Source of the DNA: Paraburkholderia humisilvae
GTDB taxonomy: Bacteria; Pseudomonadota; Gammaproteobacteria; Burkholderiales; Burkholderiaceae
Direction: 5' to 3'
DNA length: 64,000 nucleotides
NCBI RefSeq assembly: GCF_902859855.1
Contig: NZ_CADIKH010000009.1
Coordinates: forward strand, 173,754-237,753
Shown: piece by piece, positions 17,005-24,466 of the stretch
Position numbering within the stretch: the stretch's first letter is position 1
Layout: every line of letters begins with the position of its first letter
Notes under the pieces: model-generated
What the model was told of the DNA's origin: nothing
Database searches by the model: none
Seen by the model: the letters and a program-made list of their open reading frames with translations, nothing else
Translations under genes and position numbers: made by a program

Positions 17005-17442
17005 ATGCGGCGCATTGCAGTACGTCGGTCGAGCGTTCATGGACGGGGAGTTTTTGCCCTATGCGATATCGAAGCCGGTCAGCGGATCATTGAATACAAG
17101 GGGCGGGTCACATCGTGGAGATCGGCGATCGCGCGACACCAGAAGCTTGCGGGAGAAGACGGTCACACATTCTTCTTCGAGCTGACCGATGGCGGGGTCA
17201 TCGACGGCGGCGCGGACGGCAACAGCGCTCGATGGATAAATCACGCCTGCTCACCGAATTGCCTTGCCGAGGAAGACTCCGGACGCGTCTTCATAGTTGC
17301 ATGCCGTGCCATCCGGGCCGGCGACGAGATTTCGATCGACTACCAGCTAAGTGTCGATGGCCGACGTACAGCCGCGGTACGGGCCGCCTATGCTTGCCGT
17401 TGCCGCTCCCCTGGATGTCGAGGCACCATGCTGGCGCGATAG
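17005..17442 (+). CDS. SET-domain protein (putative lysine methyltransferase)
   Basis: A 145-aa SET domain with all main blocks: HGRGVFALCDIEAG at the N-terminus, the SAM/lysine motif ARWINHACSPNC, GDEISIDYQ before the end, and a post-SET zinc cluster CRCRSPGCRG with three cysteines that would join the Cys of SPNC. GAGGTCAGGT precedes the ATG. Bacterial SET proteins are sporadic and methylate lysines on protein targets. Its place beside a ubiquitin-like cassette is striking, but no direct link is shown. Convergent with the DUF1173 gene, 5 bases between stops. Confidence 0.85.
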   Translation: MRRIAVRRSSVHGRGVFALCDIEAGQRIIEYKGRVTSWRSAIARHQKLAGEDGHTFFFELTDGGVIDGGADGNSARWINHACSPNCLAEEDSGRVFIVACRAIRAGDEISIDYQLSVDGRRTAAVRAAYACRCRSPGCRGTMLAR

Positions 17443-17447
17443 GTCGA

Positions 17448-18767
17448 TCAGGACGCTGTCCGTTCGACGCGGGGCAGCAGCGCCGGCATTTCGCGCGTCC
17501 TTGTCAGATCCCATTCCCAGATTTCAACTCCGTTCTGCCGGTATATGTGTTGCTTCTCGCGCTTACGGGCCTCGTATTCCTCGCGGCCTTGCACACCGTA
17601 CACCTCCATGTAGCAGCGGCGCGATGCAGTGTCGTAGAGGATGAAGTCGGCCAGCACTTTCCCGTCCAGAGAATCGGCCCCGATCTCGATTCGGACCGGC
17701 TTGGAGAAATCGCGGTTGGCGGTCACGAGCGCGTCCGCGACGGTCTCCTCATAGGATGAGTCGACCGGAATGAAGCGGCTCGATACGCGCATGAATCCGG
17801 CGTCCAGAAGTTGGAGGTGACCACGCGGCGTACCCTCAACGTGGAAGAGGCCAATCACGTGGCCATGTTCGGCGCTCAGCGTGTTGAGCACTCGTCCGAA
17901 CCGGCGCTGCAGGCGCTGCATGAGGGGCGCTTTGCAGTAGACGGGCTGGGCGATGTGGCCGAGCTGGATCTGGTAACTGTCGAACTGGGATTCCTTCAGT
18001 CCGCGCAGAGGCGCGATGATGAACAGCGTCTCGCGTACCGCCGACGCAGCCTTACCGGCTGCAATGCGGCTCTGCGCTTCGAGAAACTGACGGGCGCTCA
18101 CGAAGAGCGGTTCCTGGCGCGCAGCAAACTCGGCTTTGTTCTTTTCAGCCCCCACCGGCGTATAGCGCGGAGGAATGTAGAGCACGTCTGCGAGGGGACG
18201 CCTTCCGATCTGGCCGTCTTCGGCCTTGCTCATGATCTCGTAACGGACACGCCCCCAATCGCGGTTCCATCCGGCTCGCCAGCGGTGCAGTCCGGTTTCG
18301 CTCCAGAGATACTGGAGCATGGCGAGCAACGTCGCGCCGCGAGTAGTTTCGGATGGGCGAGGCGTCGACTCAATAGGGTCCTTCTTTCGGACAACGGTGT
18401 CCACCTTCAGAGAAACCGAAAACTGCGGCGTGATCCGGAACGTCCCGTCGACGCTTTCCTCAAAGCACGACTTGCTCTCGGATGATTTGCCGGACTCGTC
18501 CTCCGCCTCTTTGAAGAAGGGGCAGTCGATATGGTGCGATTCGCCGCCTTCTGGCCAGCCGGCCAAAAAGAAGGCTGCGGCCGTACCGGCGTGAGACTTC
18601 CGCCGAATGACAAGCCGCTGTGGATTTGAGGTATTGCAGAGACACCAGGCATGGCCGGGCTCGATCCGGGCCTGTTCGAAATCGTGGGAATAGCTTGCGG
18701 GAGCCTCCCGGACCGCCGATAGCCGGACACATCTCGAGTCAATGCGGACATCGGGATCTAAGGACAT
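17448..18767 (-). CDS. DUF1173-family protein
   Basis: AGGAGG with good spacing precedes the ATG at 18767. The N-terminus has the DUF1173 signature: AWCLCNTSNPQ, then RRKSHAG and HHIDCPFF, suggesting a zinc site from three cysteines and histidine. The C-terminal part (DGKVLADFILYD, then CYMEVYGVQG and RKREKQ) looks like a restriction-endonuclease-like core. That last point is inference. DUF1173 proteins are common on conjugative plasmids and integrative elements of proteobacteria; the function is unknown. 439 aa. Confidence 0.75.
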   Translation of the reverse strand: MSLDPDVRIDSRCVRLSAVREAPASYSHDFEQARIEPGHAWCLCNTSNPQRLVIRRKSHAGTAAAFFLAGWPEGGESHHIDCPFFKEAEDESGKSSESKSCFEESVDGTFRITPQFSVSLKVDTVVRKKDPIESTPRPSETTRGATLLAMLQYLWSETGLHRWRAGWNRDWGRVRYEIMSKAEDGQIGRRPLADVLYIPPRYTPVGAEKNKAEFAARQEPLFVSARQFLEAQSRIAAGKAASAVRETLFIIAPLRGLKESQFDSYQIQLGHIAQPVYCKAPLMQRLQRRFGRVLNTLSAEHGHVIGLFHVEGTPRGHLQLLDAGFMRVSSRFIPVDSSYEETVADALVTANRDFSKPVRIEIGADSLDGKVLADFILYDTASRRCYMEVYGVQGREEYEARKREKQHIYRQNGVEIWEWDLTRTREMPALLPRVERTAS

Positions 18768-18853
18768 ATTTCCTCCTGCCAGCCGTGAAGGCTGTTAGCC
18801 AGTCATAGCGGACAGGCATGGCAGGGCCGGCGGGCGCCGAAGCGCCCAGTCGG

Positions 18854-19369
18854 TCAGGCCAGAGGCACGTGCGCGTTGGGATCGTATTCGCGAGCGAAAT
18901 AGCGCTCGATGTCCTGCACCGGCGTCCCGAATGGAAACGTCCGGGTGATGAAGCGCATGTCATCTTCGTAGGCGAGGCAGTACGCGCCTTCGGCCAGAAT
19001 GGTGGTCGCGTTCTCGTTCAGGCTGAACGTCAGGTCGATCGCGTACACGATGTGGCCTTGCGAGCGCACGTGCTTGATCAGGCCGACCGCGGTCGAGCTT
19101 TCACGCAGGACGCTGAAGCCACGTGCCTTAAACGGCGCGGAGTGATCGACGTTGCGTTGTGGTAACGGGAGGTGCTGCACCGGTTGTGCCGCCAGAGCGG
19201 GCACCAGCTGCGGTCGAATTGGTGCCAGACCGTTGCGCAGCGTATTGGGAGACTCGGATCGTGCGGCCTTGCGAGCGGGCGAGGCGGACGATTTGTTCGT
19301 CGGGAGAGGTGCCTTCGCGTGTGAAGACAACGACGTGGGTACTTCGGGAGATGAGTTGCTGTACAGCAT
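18854..19369 (-). CDS. Hypothetical protein overlapping the end of the 20015 gene
   Basis: An open frame of up to 171 codons overlaps the C-terminus of the upstream gene by 242 bases in a different frame. The part beyond the overlap (about 90 residues with AYCLAYEDDMRFITR and PVQDIERYFAREY) has a convincing globular composition; the overlapping N-terminus is Pro/Ala-rich. Either translation starts inside the overlap (a GTG near 19177) or the two frames were one protein. Family not recognised. Confidence 0.45.
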   Translation of the reverse strand: MLYSNSSPEVPTSLSSHAKAPLPTNKSSASPARKAARSESPNTLRNGLAPIRPQLVPALAAQPVQHLPLPQRNVDHSAPFKARGFSVLRESSTAVGLIKHVRSQGHIVYAIDLTFSLNENATTILAEGAYCLAYEDDMRFITRTFPFGTPVQDIERYFAREYDPNAHVPLA

Positions 19370-20015
19370 CTTGGTCCAGTCCTTTGTTCGAGTTCGTTCC
19401 TACGTAATGCATTGGGAACAGCTTTTCAGCTGCCCACCGATGGAGCCCCATGTCCATCTTTCGACCCGCAAACGCAACGTACTGACAATCCTGGCGGTTG
19501 CCGATCAAGCGTCCAAGCGTGGCTTGAACGTGTGTAGCCGGCGCCGCTTCGGAACCAAGTGCAAGTAATCTGAATGGCTCGTCAATTTCGCGGCGTACAG
19601 CTACTAACTCATATTTGACGAACGCGGCCGGAATTCCCCATTTGTGGCATGCGTCCATCAAGTCGAATGGTTCGACCAGTTCTTGCAGGAGATCAGGGTG
19701 TCCGTCAATGGCATATAGCAACGCACTACGAAAGACCCGGCCCCGGACTTGCTTCCAGTCGCTGCGCCATGTATCTGGAACACGCTTCAGCATCTTCCGT
19801 AATTCGCGGATGGTGGGAACCGCCAGGATATCCTGCCGAACATGCTCGTCGACTCCCCGCCACTTCTCGCTCTCCCAGTAGTGAAAGATCGAGTGATACC
19901 CCTCCCGGCAGTTGGAGGTGGTATCGAGCAGGCCCATGAAGAATATTTCTGACGCGATCATGGTGTCGATTATGTCAGGCACGGGATGGCAGAGAAACAT
20001 CGAATCGGTAGCCAT
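19128..20015 (-). CDS. Hypothetical protein with C-terminal Rossmann-like segment
   Basis: A 295-aa product. The middle is helical and Trp/Arg-rich. Residues about 215-255 (THVVVFTREGTSPDEQIVRLA then RTIRV) resemble the nucleotide-binding half of LOG/DprA-like Rossmann folds. The last 30 residues are low-complexity Ser/Thr/Gly, where the next frame overlaps. The ATG at 20015 has only weak ribosome-site sequence. It is the divergent neighbour of the 20.1-20.6 kb regulatory region. Confidence 0.55.
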   Translation of the reverse strand: MATDSMFLCHPVPDIIDTMIASEIFFMGLLDTTSNCREGYHSIFHYWESEKWRGVDEHVRQDILAVPTIRELRKMLKRVPDTWRSDWKQVRGRVFRSALLYAIDGHPDLLQELVEPFDLMDACHKWGIPAAFVKYELVAVRREIDEPFRLLALGSEAAPATHVQATLGRLIGNRQDCQYVAFAGRKMDMGLHRWAAEKLFPMHYVGTNSNKGLDQDAVQQLISRSTHVVVFTREGTSPDEQIVRLARSQGRTIRVSQYAAQRSGTNSTAAGARSGGTTGAAPPVTTTQRRSLRAV

Positions 20016-20620
20016 GATGGGGGGAATTCCATCGGCCCTGCGAATCGGCGATCTTCTAATGCCGTTGCCTGATCACTACCGGCTGTTAACGGCAGGTTGT
20101 TCGACTTCTTGACGAAAATCTTAAATCCCATTTAGTATGCGTTTTGCATGGCAGTATGACTAAACATGTTCTTATCAGGAAACAATTGTTAAACCAATAC
20201 ACTTTGGTTCGCATGCTAAACCATCAGAATTGATAGGATGTTCGAATAATTAGAACCTTTCATGTTCCTGTCAGGAACGAAATTAAGGAGAACGGCAACC
20301 TCCTTTCCGCGCCAATAGAAAAGGATGGTTGCCTGGTTTCGGAGGCTTCTGAGAACGTGAACGAACAGGAGTCAGGTGCCCCGTTTCGTTGACGATAGTC
20401 GGCAGGGTGCGGTATTCTTCGCCCATCGCAAGTGACGTTTTCACTTTGATACTAGCTAGGGTCACTAGCCAAAGCTGCGTCCTGTTTCTGCTGTATCCGG
20501 ACATCTTGTCAAGTCGCGTGTCGTACGAGAATTGATCTGTACGAATAGCGCGCTACTCACCCAAGCGGGGAAGTCATTCCCGCGCAGGGAGTGGTTTCTT
20601 CGCGTCACTATGGAGAAATC
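20016..20620. promoter_or_regulatory. AT-rich regulatory or origin-like region with repeats and operators
   Basis: This 605-base gap is markedly AT-richer than its flanks between 20100 and 20290. It holds a perfect palindrome GTTCCTG-T-CAGGAAC at 20264-20278 and a related site GTTCTTATCAGGAA at 20168-20181, matching 4396-4408. It also holds three TAAAC(C)A-type repeats near 20160, 20190 and 20216, and the GCTAG inverted repeat at 20455-20469. Just before the next gene is a hairpin GCGGGGAA/TTCCCGC (20565-20583) followed by GGGAGTGG. Possible divergent promoter, partition or replication site; no Rep gene is adjacent. Confidence 0.5.
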
Positions 20621-21205
20621 ATGTCCCACCCCCAGCGTCCTTCGCTCAACAGGTTCAAGCCATTGTGCTCCCGTACTGGGCGCGCAAATCGCCCGGCGAT
20701 TCAATCGATGATCGACCAGCTTTCTGACGGGCTCTCGCTTTACCCGAAGCGTGCCCACTACAAGTGGCATCCGGGCGTCCCTCAGAGCCGGAAAGATCTT
20801 GCGAGAATCAGACAGCGTCTGCGTCATCTCAAGCGCGCGCTCAAGACCGCCCCGCTTGAAGTGAATCAACGCGGCAATCGCGTGGACCGAACGTTTCGCA
20901 ATACGGGCACCGACGAGTTTGCGCGCACGCTTCCGGCACAGGGGTTCGAGCAGTATCCAACATCTCAGGATGCCGCGTGGTTTGGTGTCTGGCTCAACAT
21001 CGCGGATCGGAAGGTGTTCACGTTCGCCGAAGGCGATTGCATCATGGTGTCGTGCCCGACCCAGACGGACCTCATCGCGGAGATCGAGTATCTGAAGTCA
21101 TGCTATGGGCCGCCGTCCGCGTTCATGTGGGCGCTGGATCAGGACGGTACTGTGACGCGCTACATCGAGTCGACGCCGGCTGTCGAACTGGTCGAGGCCG
21201 TTTGA
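20621..21205 (+). CDS. Hypothetical plasmid protein, 194 aa
   Basis: The ATG at 20621 follows GGAGAAATC. The N-terminal half is very basic (KPLCSRTGRANRP, KDLARIRQRLRHLKRAL) and the C-terminal half is an acidic globular domain (FGVWLNIADRKVFTFAEGD). The basic part could bind nucleic acid. It is the first of six co-oriented small plasmid genes up to 24.3 kb and has a leader hairpin plus the GCTAG operator upstream. Family not recognised. Confidence 0.6.
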   Translation: MSHPQRPSLNRFKPLCSRTGRANRPAIQSMIDQLSDGLSLYPKRAHYKWHPGVPQSRKDLARIRQRLRHLKRALKTAPLEVNQRGNRVDRTFRNTGTDEFARTLPAQGFEQYPTSQDAAWFGVWLNIADRKVFTFAEGDCIMVSCPTQTDLIAEIEYLKSCYGPPSAFMWALDQDGTVTRYIESTPAVELVEAV

Positions 21206-21262
21206 TGCCTCCGCGGTGATTACCTTACTCACAAACTCAGTTTTGTGACGCGAGCCCGGTCG

Positions 21263-21302
21263 GGTTCGCCAATACTCTTTTACGGAGGACTATTGGCGAA
21301 CC
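21263..21302 (+). promoter_or_regulatory. 12-bp hairpin with a Shine-Dalgarno sequence in its loop
   Basis: GGTTCGCCAATA (21263-21274) pairs perfectly with TATTGGCGAACC (21291-21302). The 16-base loop contains ACGGAGGAC. A TTG at 21293, correctly spaced from that GGAGG, opens a 24-codon frame ending at 21367. This could be a leader-peptide or structure-controlled switch ahead of the 21453 gene. Confidence 0.4.
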
Positions 21303-21384
21303 GGATCTACCGCCCAAGTCGGTGCCGGGGCCTGTTTTTTGGACGCCATGTCCGAAAAGCGAGCTGACGCTTTCAGCCTATTCC

Positions 21385-21406
21385 CACGGGAGATCCATTT
21401 CCCGTG
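21385..21406 (+). promoter_or_regulatory. 5' UTR hairpin upstream of the 21453 gene
   Basis: CACGGGA (21385-21391) pairs with TCCCGTG (21400-21406). The 3' side continues CGGGGAGTGGTTCT, nearly the same as the sequence after the hairpin at 20565 (GCAGGGAGTGGTTTCT). Two leaders therefore share both structure and sequence. Confidence 0.5.
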
Positions 21407-21452
21407 CGGGGAGTGGTTCTGCCTGTGGATTCACCCCAGGAGGATCAATTTC

Positions 21453-21725
21453 ATGAAGTTTCAGGACGTCCATAGTGCGGCTTTGCGTGCGGATGCCGAC
21501 GGGGAGACCCTTGTCATGGGCTTCAAGTTCGGTAAAGTGATCGGCGACCAGGGTATCGTCAAGCCGGAAGGCAACTTCCTGCGATTCCACTTCGTGGAAG
21601 ACCTGGAAGCACAACTCCAAAGTTCGATTTTGCTCGATGAGGGCAAGTTCACGAACGGCGGCTACGCGAAAATGGTCCCGACGTCTCCGTTTGCTGGCTA
21701 CTTCCAGGAGGCTCAATGCCTGTAG
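21453..21725 (+). CDS. Small plasmid hypothetical protein, 90 aa
   Basis: AGGAGG (21438-21443) is ideally placed for the ATG at 21453; the longer frame from 21339 passes through the leader hairpin and is not used. The product is soluble with a beta-rich core (ETLVMGFKFGKVIGD, GNFLRFHFVEDLE). Its stop overlaps the next start by 10 bases. No family recognised. Confidence 0.6.
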   Translation: MKFQDVHSAALRADADGETLVMGFKFGKVIGDQGIVKPEGNFLRFHFVEDLEAQLQSSILLDEGKFTNGGYAKMVPTSPFAGYFQEAQCL

Positions 21726-22168
21726 CTCAAGCAGTTGTCAAACCCAAGCCGAAGCTGTCCGGCTACAAAGCCGAATTGGCGCGGCGCGATCCCGCGGTCC
21801 GGAGAGACTTCTTTCCGGCAACGACCGTGTTGATGAGCGTGCCGAACTACGACCCCGATCCGTACTATGCGACGATCAGTAAGGAGTTCGGCCAGCAGTA
21901 CGAGAAGGCGCATCGAAAAATCGAACGGGAAGCACGTGCCACAGCCCGCGCGTTGAAGGCTGCGGCGAAGGCGAGGGAAGAGGCGATGGCGATGGCGAAA
22001 GCCAACAGCCAGGTGATGGCGGACGCGCGCCCGAATGAGCGTCCCCAGGAGCGTCCGACCGCTGAAATCCATGCGTTCATTGCGCCGGAGGAAGGCACCT
22101 TTGCCGCTCCCTGGGAGGACGTTCCGCCCATCTCGGACGAAGAAGCTCGTCGCTTCGCTACTCGATGA
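21716..22168 (+). CDS. Hypothetical protein with Ala/Arg-rich coiled coil
   Basis: A 150-aa protein with a short conserved-looking N-terminal part (RRDFFPATTVLMSVPNYDPD). A long charged helix of Ala/Glu/Arg/Lys follows (about residues 60-105), probably a coiled coil, then an acidic tail. It overlaps the upstream gene by 10 bases and the downstream membrane gene by 4 (ATGA). It is probably a soluble partner of the membrane protein. Not recognised. Confidence 0.5.
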   Translation: MPVAQAVVKPKPKLSGYKAELARRDPAVRRDFFPATTVLMSVPNYDPDPYYATISKEFGQQYEKAHRKIEREARATARALKAAAKAREEAMAMAKANSQVMADARPNERPQERPTAEIHAFIAPEEGTFAAPWEDVPPISDEEARRFATR

Positions 22169-22458
22169 GCACTGCTCCGGTTGCTCACTTGAATGGCCGC
22201 ATCAAGCGAAGTATCGCGGCACTGAAGGCTCGGCCTCTCCTGCTCGTTGAGTGGGGCGCGGCGATCTCCGGTGTGGTGGGATCGGAAGTGTTGGCACAGA
22301 AGACGGATTACTCGCCTTATGGCTGGTTGATCTGGATTCTGTCCAATGTTCTCTGGATCATGTTCTCCATCAAACGGCGGACTTATGGCCTGCTGGCGAT
22401 GCAGGTCTTCTACACCGGCATCAGCATTCAGGGTGCCATGAACTGGCTTCATCGATAA
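22165..22458 (+). CDS. Small membrane protein, three helices
   Basis: A 97-aa protein with a basic N-terminus and about three hydrophobic segments: LLLVEWGAAISGVVGSEVLA, the stretch around GWLIWILSNVLWIMF, and GLLAMQVFYTGISIQGA. This layout occurs in small inner-membrane proteins of plasmids. It is translationally coupled to the upstream coiled-coil gene. Function unknown. Confidence 0.55.
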   Translation: MSTAPVAHLNGRIKRSIAALKARPLLLVEWGAAISGVVGSEVLAQKTDYSPYGWLIWILSNVLWIMFSIKRRTYGLLAMQVFYTGISIQGAMNWLHR

Positions 22459-22465
22459 TCTGCAA

Positions 22466-22494
22466 CCCTTGCGGGGACCTATTCCTCGCAAGGG
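22466..22494 (+). promoter_or_regulatory. Intergenic hairpin after the membrane protein
   Basis: CCCTTGCGGGG (22466-22476) pairs with CCTCGCAAGGG (22484-22494), 10 of 11 positions plus a G-T pair. No T-tract follows; the 3' side reads GGGAGCAGG, like the other leader hairpins. No confident gene starts just after it; the next, at 22688, has its own hairpin. Confidence 0.45.
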
Positions 22495-22645
22495 AGCAGG
22501 CCTTTGCATCTGTCTGGTGATGCGTATGAATCTGCATCTGTTTTGGGGTGTTTTGACAGCGTTCAGTTTTCCCCTCGTTCTCGCGATCGCTTCGATATGC
22601 GAGGACATGACGAAACCGAAGTTTTAAAGCACTCTCATGTTCTGC

Positions 22646-22668
22646 TTGGGCCGACGCTGTCGGCCCAA
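22646..22668 (+). promoter_or_regulatory. 10-bp hairpin just upstream of the 22688 gene
   Basis: TTGGGCCGAC (22646-22655) pairs perfectly with GTCGGCCCAA (22659-22668) around a 3-base loop. It ends 19 bases before the ATG at 22688 and just before its GGAG site. Confidence 0.55.
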
Positions 22669-22687
22669 ATTATTTGGAGTATTGGAT

Positions 22688-23440
22688 ATGTCGGAAATTT
22701 TGCAAACGTACTTTGCGCTCGTACTGGGTAGCCTCGGCTATCCGGTAGACGAAATTCGCTGGAGCCTCGGGTACTGTCAGGGCGACGGCATGCGTTTTAG
22801 CGGAAGCGTCGATGCGACGATCGCCGCGCATCGCCTGCTGGCCGACAAGCCAGTCTTTAGAGGTCTGGTGCTCAGCGCGGTGGAAAAAGGCGAGCGGATT
22901 GACATTACCGCGAGCGACCGTCATTACGTACACGAGTACACGATGACGGCCGGTCGTCGCTACGATGCCGACCTGACATTAGCTGAGGACAAGGCAATGT
23001 CGTTGCTGCTTTCGCTCGTCGAAGAGGATATCGTACGTATTTCGCAGCGACTCCGGGATGACGGCTATGCCTGCATCGAGGCGGCGCCGAGCGAAGCCAG
23101 CATTGTCATCGATCGCACGTTCGGGGACTTCGGATTAAAGGTCAGCATTCAACAAGACGAGGAGCCGCACCTTCCCGACAGTGGTGAAGCACTCTACGAC
23201 CTTGTAGACATGATCGAGTTCGGCAAAGGTCGGCAAGGGATCGTGATGGTTTCCGTCCGGATCGAACGCGAGGGTGAAGAGATCGGATCGGCACATCAAG
23301 GCACTTATCCCTTCGTCGGCAGCTGGCAGGCCTTAACCGGTCAACTGGGTTTCCGAAGCTACGTGCGCGAGCTGCTGGGCGACGCGTGTGCGGAAGTGAG
23401 GGAAATTCTCGGCATGACCGGACTGACCCTGGCAGCATAA
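22688..23440 (+). CDS. Hypothetical plasmid protein, 250 aa
   Basis: The ATG at 22688 follows TTGGAG; an upstream frame from 22637 would start inside the hairpin. The product is acidic and soluble with regular alternation of helices and strands and no recognisable motif or signal sequence. It is followed by a strong terminator, so it closes a transcription unit. Family unknown. Confidence 0.6.
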   Translation: MSEILQTYFALVLGSLGYPVDEIRWSLGYCQGDGMRFSGSVDATIAAHRLLADKPVFRGLVLSAVEKGERIDITASDRHYVHEYTMTAGRRYDADLTLAEDKAMSLLLSLVEEDIVRISQRLRDDGYACIEAAPSEASIVIDRTFGDFGLKVSIQQDEEPHLPDSGEALYDLVDMIEFGKGRQGIVMVSVRIEREGEEIGSAHQGTYPFVGSWQALTGQLGFRSYVRELLGDACAEVREILGMTGLTLAA

Positions 23441-23480
23441 GCTGTTCCGCAACGGTCGGGAACGAAGTCGTCGTCAGGAC

Positions 23481-23514
23481 AAAGCCACCCATCTCGGGTG
23501 GCTTTCTTTTTTTC
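23481..23514 (+). terminator. Rho-independent terminator
   Basis: AAAGCCACCC (23481-23490) pairs with GGGTGGCTTT (23496-23505) and is followed by CTTTTTTT. It ends the transcript of the 22688 gene. Confidence 0.9.
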
Positions 23515-23674
23515 GCAGAAGGAATCTCGCTGAAGGTAATTTCGAAGGAAACAGGCCGCACATTGAACATGTTTCGCGATAGCTGAGAAGCGTCCTCGAT
23601 GCGAATATCCCAGGCAGGATGCTGCCCGCGGGCGGCAGTGGCAAATATAAAGTGCGGGCGGATCAGGCAAAAAT

Positions 23675-24313
23675 ATGACGACGGCTCTAGGTTCCCAGGT
23701 GGATGCAGCAAATCTCATTCGGAAGGGTTTGAGCGCAGAGAAACTGGCGCTCTGGCCGCAGAGATCCCTGCCGCGATTCATGCTCGAGGACCTTGCCGAT
23801 CAGGAAATGGACCTCCTTGGCATCAAGCGAGGGCATCGGGTGTATGAGCAGAGACGAAAGGGCGTGCTGGAAGAGCTTGGCCAGCCCGTGCCCACAATCG
23901 AACTGTCCTGGGGGAGAATCATCGCGCGTTACGACGACGCGGATTCGCCTCCCTCATTTGCGCTGGTGTTTGCCTTCAACTCCCCAGAAGGCTTTCTCAG
24001 CCGCCAACGCCCGGGCCTCGGGACCGATTGTGATATCGAAGCGATCCAGTTCGCCATCGGAAAAGTGCTGGAAACGAAATTTGCCGATATTGAGCGCTCG
24101 GGCGCGGAGCTGACGGACAGCTATGTAGCGGGCGAGATTCTCAAGTTCGAGGTCCTGGACACGTCTCGGACGAACTTCAAGGTGTTGAGCGAAAGCATCG
24201 CCGACTTCGTCGAGCACTACGACATGATCGGCATGCTTGCTGACGAGTCTGTTGTTCTGCACGGGAACGAAGCCTCCGCGCGGCGCTACGTTGCGCACGG
24301 GTGGGTGGCTTAG
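23675..24313 (+). CDS. Hypothetical protein, 212 aa
   Basis: A soluble 212-aa protein from the ATG at 23675 with a weak ribosome site. N-terminal helices (LIRKGLSAEKLALWPQRSL) precede an alpha/beta region. It contains no transmembrane segment or catalytic motif I can name. It stands alone between a terminator and a lipoprotein gene. Function unknown. Confidence 0.55.
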   Translation: MTTALGSQVDAANLIRKGLSAEKLALWPQRSLPRFMLEDLADQEMDLLGIKRGHRVYEQRRKGVLEELGQPVPTIELSWGRIIARYDDADSPPSFALVFAFNSPEGFLSRQRPGLGTDCDIEAIQFAIGKVLETKFADIERSGAELTDSYVAGEILKFEVLDTSRTNFKVLSESIADFVEHYDMIGMLADESVVLHGNEASARRYVAHGWVA

Positions 24314-24466
24314 TTAGTCCAGCTGCAGGCGAAGTCCTGACGAGAATTCCCGTAGTGCCAGCTGATTCGGGGCGCTTGTTTTCCATCGGATGTCCCGCAT
24401 CGTTCGACGGCAGCGTTTCAAGATCAGGTCCGCAAGGCACATTTCATATTGCGAAGGGACAAAGGT

